64,000 bases of DNA from Nonomuraea harbinensis (GTDB taxonomy: Bacteria; Actinomycetota; Actinomycetes; Streptosporangiales; Streptosporangiaceae), in contig NZ_JAHKRN010000032.1 in the NCBI RefSeq assembly GCF_019396385.1, positions 1-64,000 on the forward strand. Direction: 5' to 3'. The notes beneath the pieces were generated by a model that worked only from the letters and a program-made list of their open reading frames with translations, was not told where the DNA came from and ran no database searches. Made by a program: the position numbers and the translations under genes. Numbering within the stretch: the stretch's first letter is position 1; every line of letters starts with the position of its first letter. Below are positions 25,777-34,093 of this stretch, one piece after another.

Positions 25777-26202
25777 TCAGCCGAGGCAGAACTCGTTGCC
25801 CTCGACGTCTTGCATGACCAGGCAGGACTCGTTCTCCTCATCGGCAGGCAGGAGCCGCACGCGTACCGCGCCGAGCGGGATCAGCCGAGCGCATTCGGCC
25901 TCAAGGGCCGCCAGGCGCTCCTCCCCCACCAGCCCGGTGCCGACCCGCACGTCAAGGTGCAGCCGGTTCTTGACGACCTTGCCTTCGGGAACGCGCTGAA
26001 AGTACAGCCGCGGCCCCACACCCGAGGGGTCACTGCATGCGAACCATGAATCCCGCTGCTCAGGAGGCAGCGTGCGATTGAAGTCGTCCCAACTGGCAGA
26101 CCCCTCCGGTGGCGGCGGCGGGACGTACCCCAGCACCTCACACCAGAAACGAGCAACGCGCTCAGGTGATGCGCAGTCGAAGGTGACTTGAATCTGCCTC
26201 AC
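25777..26202 (-). CDS. VOC family (glyoxalase-like) protein
   Basis: About 141 residues with one vicinal-oxygen-chelate domain repeat pair: QIQVTFDCASPERVARFWCE then LGYVPPPPP, and a second half with NRLHLDVRVGTGLVGEER and VMQDVEGNEFCLG. This is the actinobacterial VOC group often annotated glyoxalase-like or bleomycin-resistance-like; the enzyme activity is unknown. GTG at 26202 is chosen because GGGAG lies 5 nt upstream. The longer frame begins at 26259. Confidence 0.82.
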   Translation of the reverse strand: MRQIQVTFDCASPERVARFWCEVLGYVPPPPPEGSASWDDFNRTLPPEQRDSWFACSDPSGVGPRLYFQRVPEGKVVKNRLHLDVRVGTGLVGEERLAALEAECARLIPLGAVRVRLLPADEENESCLVMQDVEGNEFCLG

Positions 26203-26373
26203 TGATGCTCCCACGGACCAATCCTCCCATGGGTTGCCATACGTCCCGCGATCACCCACTCAGATGATCGGGGGGACCACGCGAGAGCCAGGTCTGATCA
26301 AGAGCGACTGTCCTTGATCGCGCTTGCGTGGAGCATCGATATGGAGGGCGTGTGAACCGCTGGAGCTTTTGCA

Positions 26374-26595
26374 GTGCAGCCCGCCGCTGACCCGCGAGCC
26401 GCTGGACGCCGCAAGGCGGCCAGGGTGGCGCGGGTGTTCAAAGCGCTGGGGGATCCGGTGCGGCTGCGCATCCTGTCGATCGTGGCCAGCCGCGCCGGCG
26501 GCGAGGTGTGCGTGTGGGACATCCTCTCCCAAGCCGCACTGCAGGTGTCGGCCTTCGACATCGCCTTCCACCTTGAGAATGCCCGGCGACCACAA
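26374..26595 (+). pseudogene. ArsR family regulator, broken N-terminal part
   Basis: ARVFKALGDPVRLRILSIVA then SRAGGEVCVWDI are unmistakable ArsR/SmtB helix sequence, including the position of the metal-binding ELCV(C/W)D motif. What follows (LSQAALQVSAFDIAFHLENA) has lost the recognition helix pattern SxxTISHHLKxL, and the C-terminal half is absent. A truncated and scrambled remnant. Confidence 0.65.
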
Positions 26596-26624
26596 CGTGG
26601 AGACAAGCCCGAACCAATGATCCT

Positions 26625-27008
26625 TCAGCGGCCCGTGACCGCATCCAGGGCCGACTTGGCCTGCTGCAACGCGCGGGCGGCGTCGACGCCAAGCTGCCGC
26701 GCCTGGACGGCGAACACCTGCGCCGCCTCCGCCAGGCGCTGCTCAGCGTCCACGCCGAGGGCGGAACCGGGAGTTTCGCGGACGTAGGTCCCGTGCCGCC
26801 CGCGAGTCTCGATCACGCCGTCACGCTCGAGCTCGCGGAAGGCTCGCGCGACCGTCGCCGTGGCCAGTCCCAGGTCCCGGGCGAGCTGCCGGATGCTGGG
26901 CAGGCGGGTCAGCGGCGGCAGCACGCCGGTGGCGGCCATAGTGGCGATCTGCGCCCGCAACTGCTCGTACGGAGGAAGCGGTGAGGCGGGGTCGAGATGG
27001 AGGATCAT
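26625..27008 (-). CDS. GntR family regulator (YtrA-like)
   Basis: A 127-residue repressor: winged helix at the N-terminus (PPYEQLRAQIATMAATGVLP, LPSIRQLARDLGLATATVAR, AFRELERDGVIETRGRHGTY) and a short C-terminal dimerisation helix region (about residues 80-125) instead of a large ligand domain, as in the YtrA subgroup. ATG 27008 overlaps the stop of the upstream membrane-protein gene (ATGA), so it is the second gene of a two-gene operon. An inverted repeat upstream of the operon is the likely binding site. Confidence 0.88.
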   Translation of the reverse strand: MILHLDPASPLPPYEQLRAQIATMAATGVLPPLTRLPSIRQLARDLGLATATVARAFRELERDGVIETRGRHGTYVRETPGSALGVDAEQRLAEAAQVFAVQARQLGVDAARALQQAKSALDAVTGR

Positions 27009-27898
27009 GTCGCCGTCCGGTCGGCTGTGTTGGAGGCCGCCTCGCCTGACGTGTGGCGCCTGACCGGCCACACGCGCGGATGCCCGACGCGCTGCCAGCT
27101 CAGAGGGGCGCCCACGAACACGCACGCCACCCCAGCCCACGGCAGGATGATCCGCAGGGCCTGGCCCTCGATGCCGCCCCCGATGGAGAAGAGCTCGTAT
27201 CCGAGGAACAGGAACATCATGCCGAGACCGGCACCGGCCATCCGGTGGATCGTCGTGGAACGCAGGGCATCGTCCAGCCTCATCTGTGACTCGGATCCCA
27301 CGGGCTGACGCCGGTGCACGATGAACCAGAGCGAAGCCTCCATCAACACCAGCACGACCGCCGCCGTCACCGCCGGTACGGGTCCGAACCCGAACCCGGC
27401 GCGGAGGTGGCCGGCGAGGAACCAGTGCCCGATCACGCCCACGGCGATGGTGGCCAGGCCGACGACACGGATGAGGACCAGCGCCGGGCGCCCGATGTAG
27501 TCGGCCACCCGCCTGGGCACGAGGGCGGCCGCCTTCTGGGTACGTGGACGGGTCCAGGTCACCTCGGCCAGGACCGCCCCGAGCAGGTACCCCACCAGCC
27601 AGGACGGCGAGCCCAGCAGGTCGAACGGGAAGGGCGGGGACGGCTGGATGTAGACCAGCGCCCAGACGATGCTCGTCGTACCTCCCAAGAAAAGGGGGAT
27701 GACGAACCCGACAGTGCGCAGACACCGGCTGCGGTCGAGGTAACGGCTCGCCTGGTCCCAGTCGAGGCCGGTGGCGGGCAGGCCATGGCCGGCGGCCCAC
27801 TCGACCACTTGGGCGCGGCGGTGGGGGCGGAAGGCCCGGTACAGCAACAGCGCCACGATGGCCAGGAAGATCGCGATCCACAGACTCCAGCCGACCAT
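27005..27898 (-). CDS. Multi-pass membrane protein of GntR operon
   Basis: About 297 residues with roughly eight predicted membrane segments, e.g. LWIAIFLAIVALLLYRAF, TVGFVIPLFLGGTTSIVWAL, AGLGMMFLFLGYELFSIGGG and IILPWAGVACVFVGAPLSW. Family not identified. ATG 27898 follows GGAG at 6 nt; the open frame reaches 27937 but that start would sit in the operator. It is co-transcribed with a YtrA-type regulator, a context often seen for envelope-stress or transport functions. Confidence 0.75.
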   Translation of the reverse strand: MVGWSLWIAIFLAIVALLLYRAFRPHRRAQVVEWAAGHGLPATGLDWDQASRYLDRSRCLRTVGFVIPLFLGGTTSIVWALVYIQPSPPFPFDLLGSPSWLVGYLLGAVLAEVTWTRPRTQKAAALVPRRVADYIGRPALVLIRVVGLATIAVGVIGHWFLAGHLRAGFGFGPVPAVTAAVVLVLMEASLWFIVHRRQPVGSESQMRLDDALRSTTIHRMAGAGLGMMFLFLGYELFSIGGGIEGQALRIILPWAGVACVFVGAPLSWQRVGHPRVWPVRRHTSGEAASNTADRTAT

Positions 27899-27911
27899 GG
27901 CCACTCCAATT

Positions 27912-27937
27912 GTACTAATGATGCAGCACATTAGCAC
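27912..27937. promoter_or_regulatory. GntR operator upstream of membrane-protein operon
   Basis: Inverted repeat GTACTAATG-ATGCAGCA-CATTAGCAC, 8 of 9 arm positions matching, just upstream of the ribosome-binding site of the operon. Arms and spacing suit a YtrA-type GntR dimer, implying autorepression. Confidence 0.7.
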
Positions 27938-28144
27938 GCAACTCGGAACCTCAGGGGTGTCGGGACGGTGACTTCGGTGTTTCGTTGCAGACCCGGAGAA
28001 TCAGCGCCCGCCGTTCACACGGTCGACGATGATGAACGCGTGTCCTGGATCCAGGCCCGGTGTAAGCGGCTTCACCGATCAGAAATCCTCCGCCACGTCG
28101 TCAGTTCTGTAAGCCCTCTCGTACCGGTGGAAGGATTGACGACC

Positions 28145-29151
28145 ATGACCGACGCCACACTGCTAGGCGCCGACGAGGCCACGTTCATCGCGGCGGCCCG
28201 CTCAGGCGACACGGCACGGTTCGCACTCATCACGGAGCGCCACCGGCGTGAATTGCAGGTGCACTGCTACCGGATGCTCGCAAACTACGAGGACGCCCAG
28301 GACATGACGCAGGAGACATTCCTGCGAGCGTGGAACAAGCGGGAGTCGTTCAAGGGCCACGCGGCCCTGCGGACCTGGCTGTACCGGATCGCGACGAACG
28401 CCTGCCTCGACTTCCTGGAGAAGCGCAACGACCGCACACCCGTACCGTCCGAGCTCCCGAACCCCGGCTCCGAGATGCTGTACCTGCAGCCGTACCCCGA
28501 CCAGATGCTCCCGAGGACCCACAGGAATCGGTGGTGGCGCGGGAGACGATCGAACTGGCGTTCATCGTCGCCGTCCAGCACCTGCCGCCGCGGCAACGGG
28601 CGGTGTTCATCCTGCGCGACGTCCTCGGCTGGCCGGCGTCGAAAGCCGCCGACGCCCTCGAACTGACCGTCGCATCGGTGACCAGCGCACTGCAGCGGGC
28701 CCGTGTGACGATGCGCGAGCAACTGCCCGACCGCCGCCTCGACTGGCGAAGCCCCGCCACCCACGAGCTGTCGGATGACGAGCGCGGCGTGGTGAAGTCG
28801 TACATGGACGCCCATGAACGCAACGACCTCGACCGGCTGATGGCCCTGCTGCGCGACGACCTGCGCTTCACGATGCTGCCCGATCCGGGCACCCTGATCG
28901 TCACGGCCAAGGACGCGGTGGACGGCTGGGTCTCCAGTGGGCTCTTCCAGCGCGGCTACGACGACTGGCGCTGCACCGCCACCACGGTCAACCGCATGCC
29001 CGCCGCCGCGCTGTACCTCCGCACCCCCGACGACCCGGAATACCGGCTGTTCAACATCGCGGTCCTGCACATCGTCGACGGGAAGATAGCCGAGCTCACC
29101 GGATTCGACGCCACCGACAAACCATGGCTGGACCTGCCCCCGACACTGTGA
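28145..29151 (+). pseudogene. ECF sigma factor with SnoaL-like C-terminal domain, frameshifted
   Basis: Sigma-70 family factor of about 335 residues. Region 2 is clear: RRELQVHCYRMLANYEDAQD, MTQETFLRAWNKRESFKGHA, LRTWLYRIATNACLDFLEKR. Region 4 (LPPRQRAVFILRDVLGWPAS then TVASVTSALQRARVTMREQL) and a SnoaL-like domain (from VVKSYMDAHERNDLDRLMAL to the end) follow in another frame. The shift is at 28509-28516, where one G seems lost (CTCCCGAGG). The arrangement is that of the SigG/TIGR02960-type ECF factors. ATG 28145 has GGAAGG upstream. Non-functional unless the shift is an artefact. Confidence 0.8.
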
Positions 29152-29706
29152 TCAGACGAGCCCAGCGCACGGGCCGCCGGAAAACGTCCGCGTCTCCACC
29201 AGGTTCAGGTTCACCCAACTGTCCAGGGCCGTGAAGAAAGGCGTGCCACCGCCCAGCAAGACCGGTGCGGTGACCAGCACATACTGGTCGATCAGCCCGG
29301 CCCGGATAGCCGCTGCGGCAAGTGTGGCGCCAACGATGTCCATGGGGCCGCCGTCCTCGGACTTGAGCCGGGTGATCTCGGTGACCGCGTCGCCGGTGAC
29401 CAGGCGGGTGTTCCAGTCGACCTTGTCGATCGTCGACGAGAACACCACCTTGGGCATGTCCCGCCAGCGGCGGGCGTACTCGATGTGCGCCGGTGTGGCG
29501 CCGGGCTGCTGGTCGGCGGTCGGCCAGTGGGAGCTCATCGCCTCCCACAGTTTGCGCCCGTACAGCGCCAGGCCGGTCGCCCCCACCCGGTCGGACCACC
29601 ACTGGAACAGCTCGTCGCTCGGCACGCTCCAGCCGAGGTCCTCACCGGGCGCGGCGACGTAGCCGTCCAGGCTCAGGTTCATGCCGTAGGTCAGTTTCCG
29701 CATCAT
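29152..29706 (-). CDS. Dihydrofolate reductase family (RibD C-terminal-like) protein
   Basis: About 184 residues with the RibD/DHFR fold: RKLTYGMNLSLDGYVAAPGE, LALYGRKLWEAMSSHWPT, KVVFSSTIDKVDWNTRLVTG, MDIVGATLAAAAIRAGLIDQ, LLGGGTPFF. This is the common actinobacterial dihydrofolate-reductase-family protein, an NADPH-dependent reductase of uncertain substrate rather than housekeeping DHFR. The ATG at 29706 follows GGAAGG. It is convergent and nearly abutting the ECF gene. The C-terminus (SGGPCAGLV) is slightly unusual for the family. Confidence 0.85.
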   Translation of the reverse strand: MMRKLTYGMNLSLDGYVAAPGEDLGWSVPSDELFQWWSDRVGATGLALYGRKLWEAMSSHWPTADQQPGATPAHIEYARRWRDMPKVVFSSTIDKVDWNTRLVTGDAVTEITRLKSEDGGPMDIVGATLAAAAIRAGLIDQYVLVTAPVLLGGGTPFFTALDSWVNLNLVETRTFSGGPCAGLV

Positions 29707-30393
29707 GTCAGCCTTCCCGTGAGTCGATCTCACACGTACAGACGGGCACGACGCGGAAACCTAATCGGTGCGCGATCCGCGTCCGCAGGTAGCTCTGGCG
29801 TTCCGAACTCAGCACGGCGCACTCGGGCGCTACCGACCAGATCTCGATTCCACCCTCACAAACGCCCGGTCACACAGCTACAGCGCCGGGCCCTGTCACC
29901 GCGCTGGAGATCGCCAAGCAATTCCCGGTGCCCCGGGTCGGCGCGATGAGGAGCGAGCACCGCCACTGTTGCCTGGCCCGGTAACAGTGGCGTTCTCTCT
30001 GATCCGCGGCGGGCTCGCCATCTGGTGCGGTTTTGCTGTTGTGGTTGTCAGGTCTGAGAGCAGGATCTTCACCAACCCAGGCCCTTTACAATGTAGATTT
30101 CTAAGCTGGCTCCGCTCCACAACCACATCGATGATCACGTGCTGTTGTCCTCGACACCCAGTGCACAATCCGCGTAAACCAGCACCTTGCATCGCTCCCC
30201 TGTCCCTCGTCGTGCAGCAGCAATACGGTCCCGCTCCCCCACCCTGCACACGACTCGCGTGGCGGCCCAACTTCGGCCGCCGCATCGGCGCAGGCGGACG
30301 ACCTCCCCGACCGCACCTACACCTGCGGCCGACCCCAGCGCGCTGCTCCCTGCAGATCCGCCTAGCACATACGGCGTTCGGATGGTCGCGCGG
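29707..30393. other. Gene-free stretch with one strong hairpin
   Basis: No coding region could be supported on either strand over nearly 700 bp. A 10-bp perfect hairpin at 29961-29992 is listed separately. A remnant reading ALEIAKQFPVPRVGAMRSEH near 29900-29970 may be a decayed gene end. Confidence 0.45.
29961..29992 (+). terminator. Rho-independent-like hairpin
   Basis: CGCCACTGTT and AACAGTGGCG, a perfect 10-bp stem with a 12-nt loop, followed on the plus strand by TTCTCTCT. No intact gene reads into it, so it may be left over from a deleted gene or element. Confidence 0.5.
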
Positions 30394-30595
30394 TTATCGG
30401 GCTTCTTCCACAGAGGAGGCGATCACGGCCTCTGGGCCGGCGGAGTCCCAGGTCACGTGAGGCGAGCCCGTCAGCGCAGTGGTGTCGAGGTATTTAGGTT
30501 CGAGGACGCGCTCGGTGAACTTCCAGCCATCCGGGGTGCGCTGGTAACGGTCGTGGAACAGGCCGTACATGACGACCGACCTGCCGTCGCGGGGT
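30394..30595 (-). pseudogene. NTF2/SnoaL-like protein, C-terminal fragment
   Basis: VMYGLFHDRYQRTPDGWKFT then ERVLEPKYLDTTALTGSPHV is the C-terminal part of a nuclear-transport-factor-2-like (SnoaL/limonene-epoxide-type) protein. There is no N-terminal half: around 30595 the sequence switches to an ECF sigma factor fragment on the same strand but in another frame. A deletion or recombination junction. Confidence 0.6.
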
Positions 30596-30975
30596 CGAGG
30601 CGGCCAGCTCAAGGGCGCGCCGGTAGGCCGTCCGGGCCTCGGCGTCACGGCCCAGACGCCGCAGCAACTCCCCGCGCGTCGAGTGGAAATACAGGTAGCC
30701 GTCCAGGTCGAGGCCATCGACGGCACGCAAGGCCGCGGCGGGATCGCCTGCCTGGGCGACCGCCACGGCACGGTTGAGCTCGACCACCGCCGAGCCGGTC
30801 AGGTCGGCCAGCCGCCGGTACAGCTCGGCGACCTGCGGCCAGTCGATCCGCTCACGCGCCTGGAGCGAGGCGATGGCGGCCTGCACGACGTACGGGCCGC
30901 GCCCGCCCAGCGCCATCGCCCGATCCAGCGCCGCCCGGCCCGCCGCGATCTGTCGCAGGTCCCACAACCGATCTC
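30596..30975 (-). pseudogene. ECF sigma factor (DUF6596/ECF42 type), C-terminal fragment
   Basis: AGRAALDRAMALGGRGPYVV, QAAIASLQARERIDWPQVAE, LYRRLADLTGSAVVELNRAV, AVAQAGDPAAALRAVDGLDL and RGELLRRLGRDAEARTAYRR are the TPR-like C-terminal domain of ECF42-type sigma factors. Regions 2 and 4 are absent. The start of the fragment meets a truncated DUF6192 gene at about 30970. Confidence 0.72.
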
Positions 30976-31797
30976 GCCCTGGAGATTGAGCCGATCAACC
31001 AGCGCGGCGGGTCGCACGCCGGCCCCGGCGAGGAACCGTTCGGTGTCCGGCAGTCGCTGGCCCAGTACGCCGATGACCTGGACATGCCGCTGACCACCCT
31101 GCTCGACAACCGATGGGTGGCCTCGCGCTGGCCCAAGGAACGCCGTCAGGACGGCGTGTCCTACACCGTGCACAACACCGTGCACAAGGCGCTGGCCGGG
31201 ATCGCGGACGAGGACGCGCGCTTCGCCAAGATCCTCCACCCACCCTGGCACGAGAAGTCCAAGACCCACCGGTGGACGCAGGACGCCGCCAAGCGGGAGG
31301 TCGGGCAGCGGGTCAACCACCCCACCACCGTCCAGGAGAAGATCAACAAGGTCCACGACCTGCTGGAGGATGAGAAGGTCGCAGCCCGGGTGGCGACCGA
31401 TCTGCTGCGCCAGCCGCAGGTGGTGTCAGAGGTCGTCGAGGACCAGACCGCCATGCACCTGGTCAACCGGGCTCAGGTCGACCGCTCTCACCGGATCGCG
31501 GCGCAGCGGCTGGAGGCCGTTCCCCAGCCAACCAAGCAGGCCATCCAGCGGGCGCGCGAGCAGGTGCGCCACAACCGGGAGTACATCGACCTGGTCGGCG
31601 CGTGCGCCACGTTCGTGGCGGCGGCCGGGCAGATCATGCCGACGCTGCGCGGGCACTCCTTCACCGAAGAGGAGCGTGAGCGGGTGCACGCCAACCTGGC
31701 ACGGGTGCGCGGCGCGACCGAATGGATCGGCCAGGCGATCGATACCGGCGACCTGTCCTTGGATGAGGGCCTGGCCGCGCTGTTGCGGGGCGAGTGA
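30970..31797 (+). CDS. DUF6192 family protein, N-terminally truncated
   Basis: About 270 residues of a family common in Streptomyces and relatives and usually found just before RacP. Visible: LEIEPINQRGGSHAGPGEEP, DMPLTTLLDNRWVASRWPKE, KTHRWTQDAAKREVGQRVNH, then a helical C-terminal half to GLAALLRGE. The first residues of the family are replaced by the ECF42 fragment, so no native start is seen; ATG 31084 is the first available. The family is thought to act in DNA-linked or plasmid-type functions, but no biochemical role is known to me. Confidence 0.68.
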   Translation, partial: DLALEIEPINQRGGSHAGPGEEPFGVRQSLAQYADDLDMPLTTLLDNRWVASRWPKERRQDGVSYTVHNTVHKALAGIADEDARFAKILHPPWHEKSKTHRWTQDAAKREVGQRVNHPTTVQEKINKVHDLLEDEKVAARVATDLLRQPQVVSEVVEDQTAMHLVNRAQVDRSHRIAAQRLEAVPQPTKQAIQRAREQVRHNREYIDLVGACATFVAAAGQIMPTLRGHSFTEEERERVHANLARVRGATEWIGQAIDTGDLSLDEGLAALLRGE

Positions 31798-31804
31798 GCC
31801 CGCG

Positions 31805-32253
31805 ATGGCCTCCTCCACGCCAGGACGGGGGCAGCGGGGCAGACTGCCGACGAACGTGTGTGGTGAGCGAGTCCGGATGGCGCTGATGGAAGCGCGTCCG
31901 GCCGGCCTGACCACCCGGCAGCTGGTCGCCGCGACCGGGATGAGCCCTTACCAGGTCCGCAAGGGCATCTTGTGGATCAAGGAAGTCGCGCGCGCGAGCA
32001 CCTGACCCCGCTCGTCTATACCGCGAAGGGCGGCTACCGGTTTCCCGCCGACTCCGCCGACTGGGTGGCCTACGAGAAAGCGCAGTTCGCCGCCGCGCTG
32101 ACCCGGATCAGCCGGCTCCTGGACGGCACGATCACTCCGCACGCCATGAAGTACCCCGACGACAAGTGGGCCCGCTTCGTCCTGGCCCAGGCCACCAGCC
32201 TGCAGTCCACGCTGGACATGCTGACCAACGGCCATGCGCCGGTCGGAGGCTGA
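31805..32253 (+). pseudogene. RacP protein, frameshifted
   Basis: The first frame (ATG 31805) gives RMALMEARPAGLTTRQLVAA then TGMSPYQVRKGILWIKEVA, a winged-helix DNA-binding domain typical of RacP. It ends at 32005. The continuation is in another frame: REHLTPLVYTAKGGYRFPAD, then LTRISRLLDGTITPHAMKYP, ending at 32253. The shift coincides with the alternating CG run at 31985-31995, a likely slippage site. Always paired with the DUF6192 gene, 8 bp upstream. Confidence 0.72.
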
Positions 32254-32256
32254 GCG

Positions 32257-33093
32257 ATGCGCCCGCGCCGCTACCCCTCCGACACCACCGCCGCCGAGTG
32301 GGCTCTGCTGGAGCGGCTTCTGCCGGTCCAGGCCTGTCGCACGCCCGCCGGCGGCAGGCCGGAAAAGCATCATCGCCGTGATGTGGTGGACGCGATTCGC
32401 TATCTGGTGGCCAACGGGTGCACCTGGCGAGCGATCCCGTCGGATTTCCCGCCGTGGGCCACGATTTACGGGCACTTCGCGCGCTGGGCGCGGCAGGGCG
32501 TGGTCAGCCAGATCCGGGATCAGCTGCGCCGCGCGATCCGGCTGCGCAAGGGCCGCTGTCCTGGCGCGGTCACCCTCATCGTCGATTCTCAGTCGGTGAA
32601 GGGATCGGAAACGGTCAGCAAGGCCACTCTCGGCTTTGACCCGGCAAAACGCATTAATGGAAGGAAGCGACATCTTGTGGTCGATCCGGATGGGCTTCAG
32701 GTGATGGTCATGGTCACCCCGGCCGACATGGCCGACCGGGACTGCGCCCGCGAGCTGCTGTTCCGGCTGCGCCTGACCCATCCCGAGATCACCCTGGTCT
32801 GGGCCGACTCCGCATATGCGGGATCACTGATCGAGTGGGCGCGCACCTTCTTGGACCTCACCGTCAAGGTGGTCTCCCGGCCGCGCGGCGCCCAGGGCTT
32901 TGTCGTGCTGGCTAAACGCTGGGTGGTGGAGCGCAGCCTGTCATGGGTGCTGCGCGCCCGCCGCAACATCCGCGACCATGAACGACTGCCGCAGCACAGC
33001 GAAATCATGATCACGTGGTCGGCGATCATCCAGATGACGCGCCGCCTCACCCGCAGCTCCCACGCCAGGACCTCCTGGGGAAGAGTTTCGTGA
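32257..33093 (+). CDS. IS5 family transposase
   Basis: An intact 278-residue DDE transposase. The catalytic residues are visible: first Asp in TLIVDSQSVKGSE, second Asp in VWADSAYAGS, Glu in WVVERSLSWVLRARRN. The N-terminal helix-turn-helix domain includes RYPSDTTAAEWALLERLLP. This is a group very frequent in actinomycetes. ATG 32257 begins 4 bp after the RacP stop, so the element inserted at or just inside the end of racP. The left terminal repeat was not identified. The right end probably lies within the complex inverted repeat at 33083-33172. The element may still be mobile. Confidence 0.9.
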   Translation: MRPRRYPSDTTAAEWALLERLLPVQACRTPAGGRPEKHHRRDVVDAIRYLVANGCTWRAIPSDFPPWATIYGHFARWARQGVVSQIRDQLRRAIRLRKGRCPGAVTLIVDSQSVKGSETVSKATLGFDPAKRINGRKRHLVVDPDGLQVMVMVTPADMADRDCARELLFRLRLTHPEITLVWADSAYAGSLIEWARTFLDLTVKVVSRPRGAQGFVVLAKRWVVERSLSWVLRARRNIRDHERLPQHSEIMITWSAIIQMTRRLTRSSHARTSWGRVS

Positions 33094-33172
33094 CCGCGCC
33101 GCTGCGGGCTAGCCTGTCTCACAACCCAGCAAACGAGACAGGCCGATCCGCAGCCATACGACCACGAAACTC
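33083..33172. repeat. Nested inverted repeats at right end of IS5 element
   Basis: The outer arms GAGTTTCGTG (33083-33092) and CACGAAACTC (33163-33172) enclose GCCTGTCTC (33112-33120) and GAGACAGGC (33135-33143). GCTGCGG/CCGCAGC segments in between also pair. The outer left arm overlaps the transposase stop region. Could be terminal-repeat debris from two abutting IS ends. Confidence 0.55.
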
Positions 33173-33301
33173 CCTTGGTGAGCGCCGTCATGGGACCTCG
33201 AACTGCGCAGTGCCTGAACTGCGAGGCACAGCTGCCGCCGGCCGCCGGCGGCGCGCGGCGCGGCGGCGCGGCCGGCCGAGGCGTGCTCGCGGCCAGAACC
33301 C

Positions 33302-34093
33302 TCATGAACCCGCCGAGGGGGTTGGGGACGGGCGGTCATAGACCCCGACGGCCCAGCTGCCTGGCCGTTCACCGACCTCGGAGGACAGGCGTTCGAGCAC
33401 TTCGGGGCGCATAAGAGCGTGGGCGGCGGCTTCGTCGTCACACTCCTTGGACTTCGGAGTGAGGGGGCAGCCGGCGACGGCTTGCGCCACCTCCCGGACG
33501 GGGGCGTCGGCAGGGAAGACCCAGACCTTCAGCGACTGCGGGCGCTTCAGCCAGTCGGCGGGTGCGGACAACTTATCGTGATGTCCGCCGCTTGGGGGGT
33601 CGCACCGCCCGGAGGTTCCACCTATTTCGCCGCTCTTGAGCTTGGTCTGTATGACTACCCACGCTCGGGGATCATCACAGACCACCTTGTACCCGGTGTA
33701 GTAGCTGGCCGGGGTGAACGTCACCGTCTTGGCGGCGCCCGTGGTCGTGAAGCGCTCGGAGCGCAGGAGGGGCAGGTAGAAGTTCTTGCCCCCCAACACC
33801 ACGTGGAAGCTCTCGGGAAGCTTCACAGCGGGCTTGACCTGGGCCGAGTCTGCAGGAGACTGGGCCACTGTCGACCTGTCCGGCCGGGACGCTCCGGCCA
33901 GCAGGCCGTTCACCAGTCCTGCGGCGACGACGGCGATGGCCAGCGTGCCCCCAGCTGCCACCGCCCGCCGCGCACGGCGGATGCGGCGTCCCCGCCGGAT
34001 GATCCTGTCGAGATGAGCGGTGGGTCCGCCGCCCGCCCGTTCCTGGCCACGTTCGTTCAGTAGCCGTTCCAAGTCGCTCGTGCTGTGCGTCAT
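33302..34093 (-). CDS. Membrane-anchored putative anti-sigma protein
   Basis: A 263-residue protein encoded directly after a SigE-family sigma factor with a 4-bp overlap (ATGA). The N-terminal cytoplasmic part (LERLLNERGQER, then a basic RIIRRGRRIRRARR) is followed by one membrane helix at about residues 43-65 (VAAGGTLAIAVVAAGLVNGL) and an extracytoplasmic domain of about 190 residues containing three cysteines. The topology and position fit a regulatory partner of the sigma factor. No zinc-binding anti-sigma motif (HxxxCxxC) is present, so the role is inferred from context. Confidence 0.72.
   Translation of the reverse strand: MTHSTSDLERLLNERGQERAGGGPTAHLDRIIRRGRRIRRARRAVAAGGTLAIAVVAAGLVNGLLAGASRPDRSTVAQSPADSAQVKPAVKLPESFHVVLGGKNFYLPLLRSERFTTTGAAKTVTFTPASYYTGYKVVCDDPRAWVVIQTKLKSGEIGGTSGRCDPPSGGHHDKLSAPADWLKRPQSLKVWVFPADAPVREVAQAVAGCPLTPKSKECDDEAAAHALMRPEVLERLSSEVGERPGSWAVGVYDRPSPTPSAGS

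Noticed and set aside
33175..33420. Plus-strand ORF with CLNCEAQLPP as a small zinc-ribbon protein
   Set aside because: Only one CxxC pair, then a low-complexity Arg/Gly run, and overlap with the real minus-strand gene. Not convincing.
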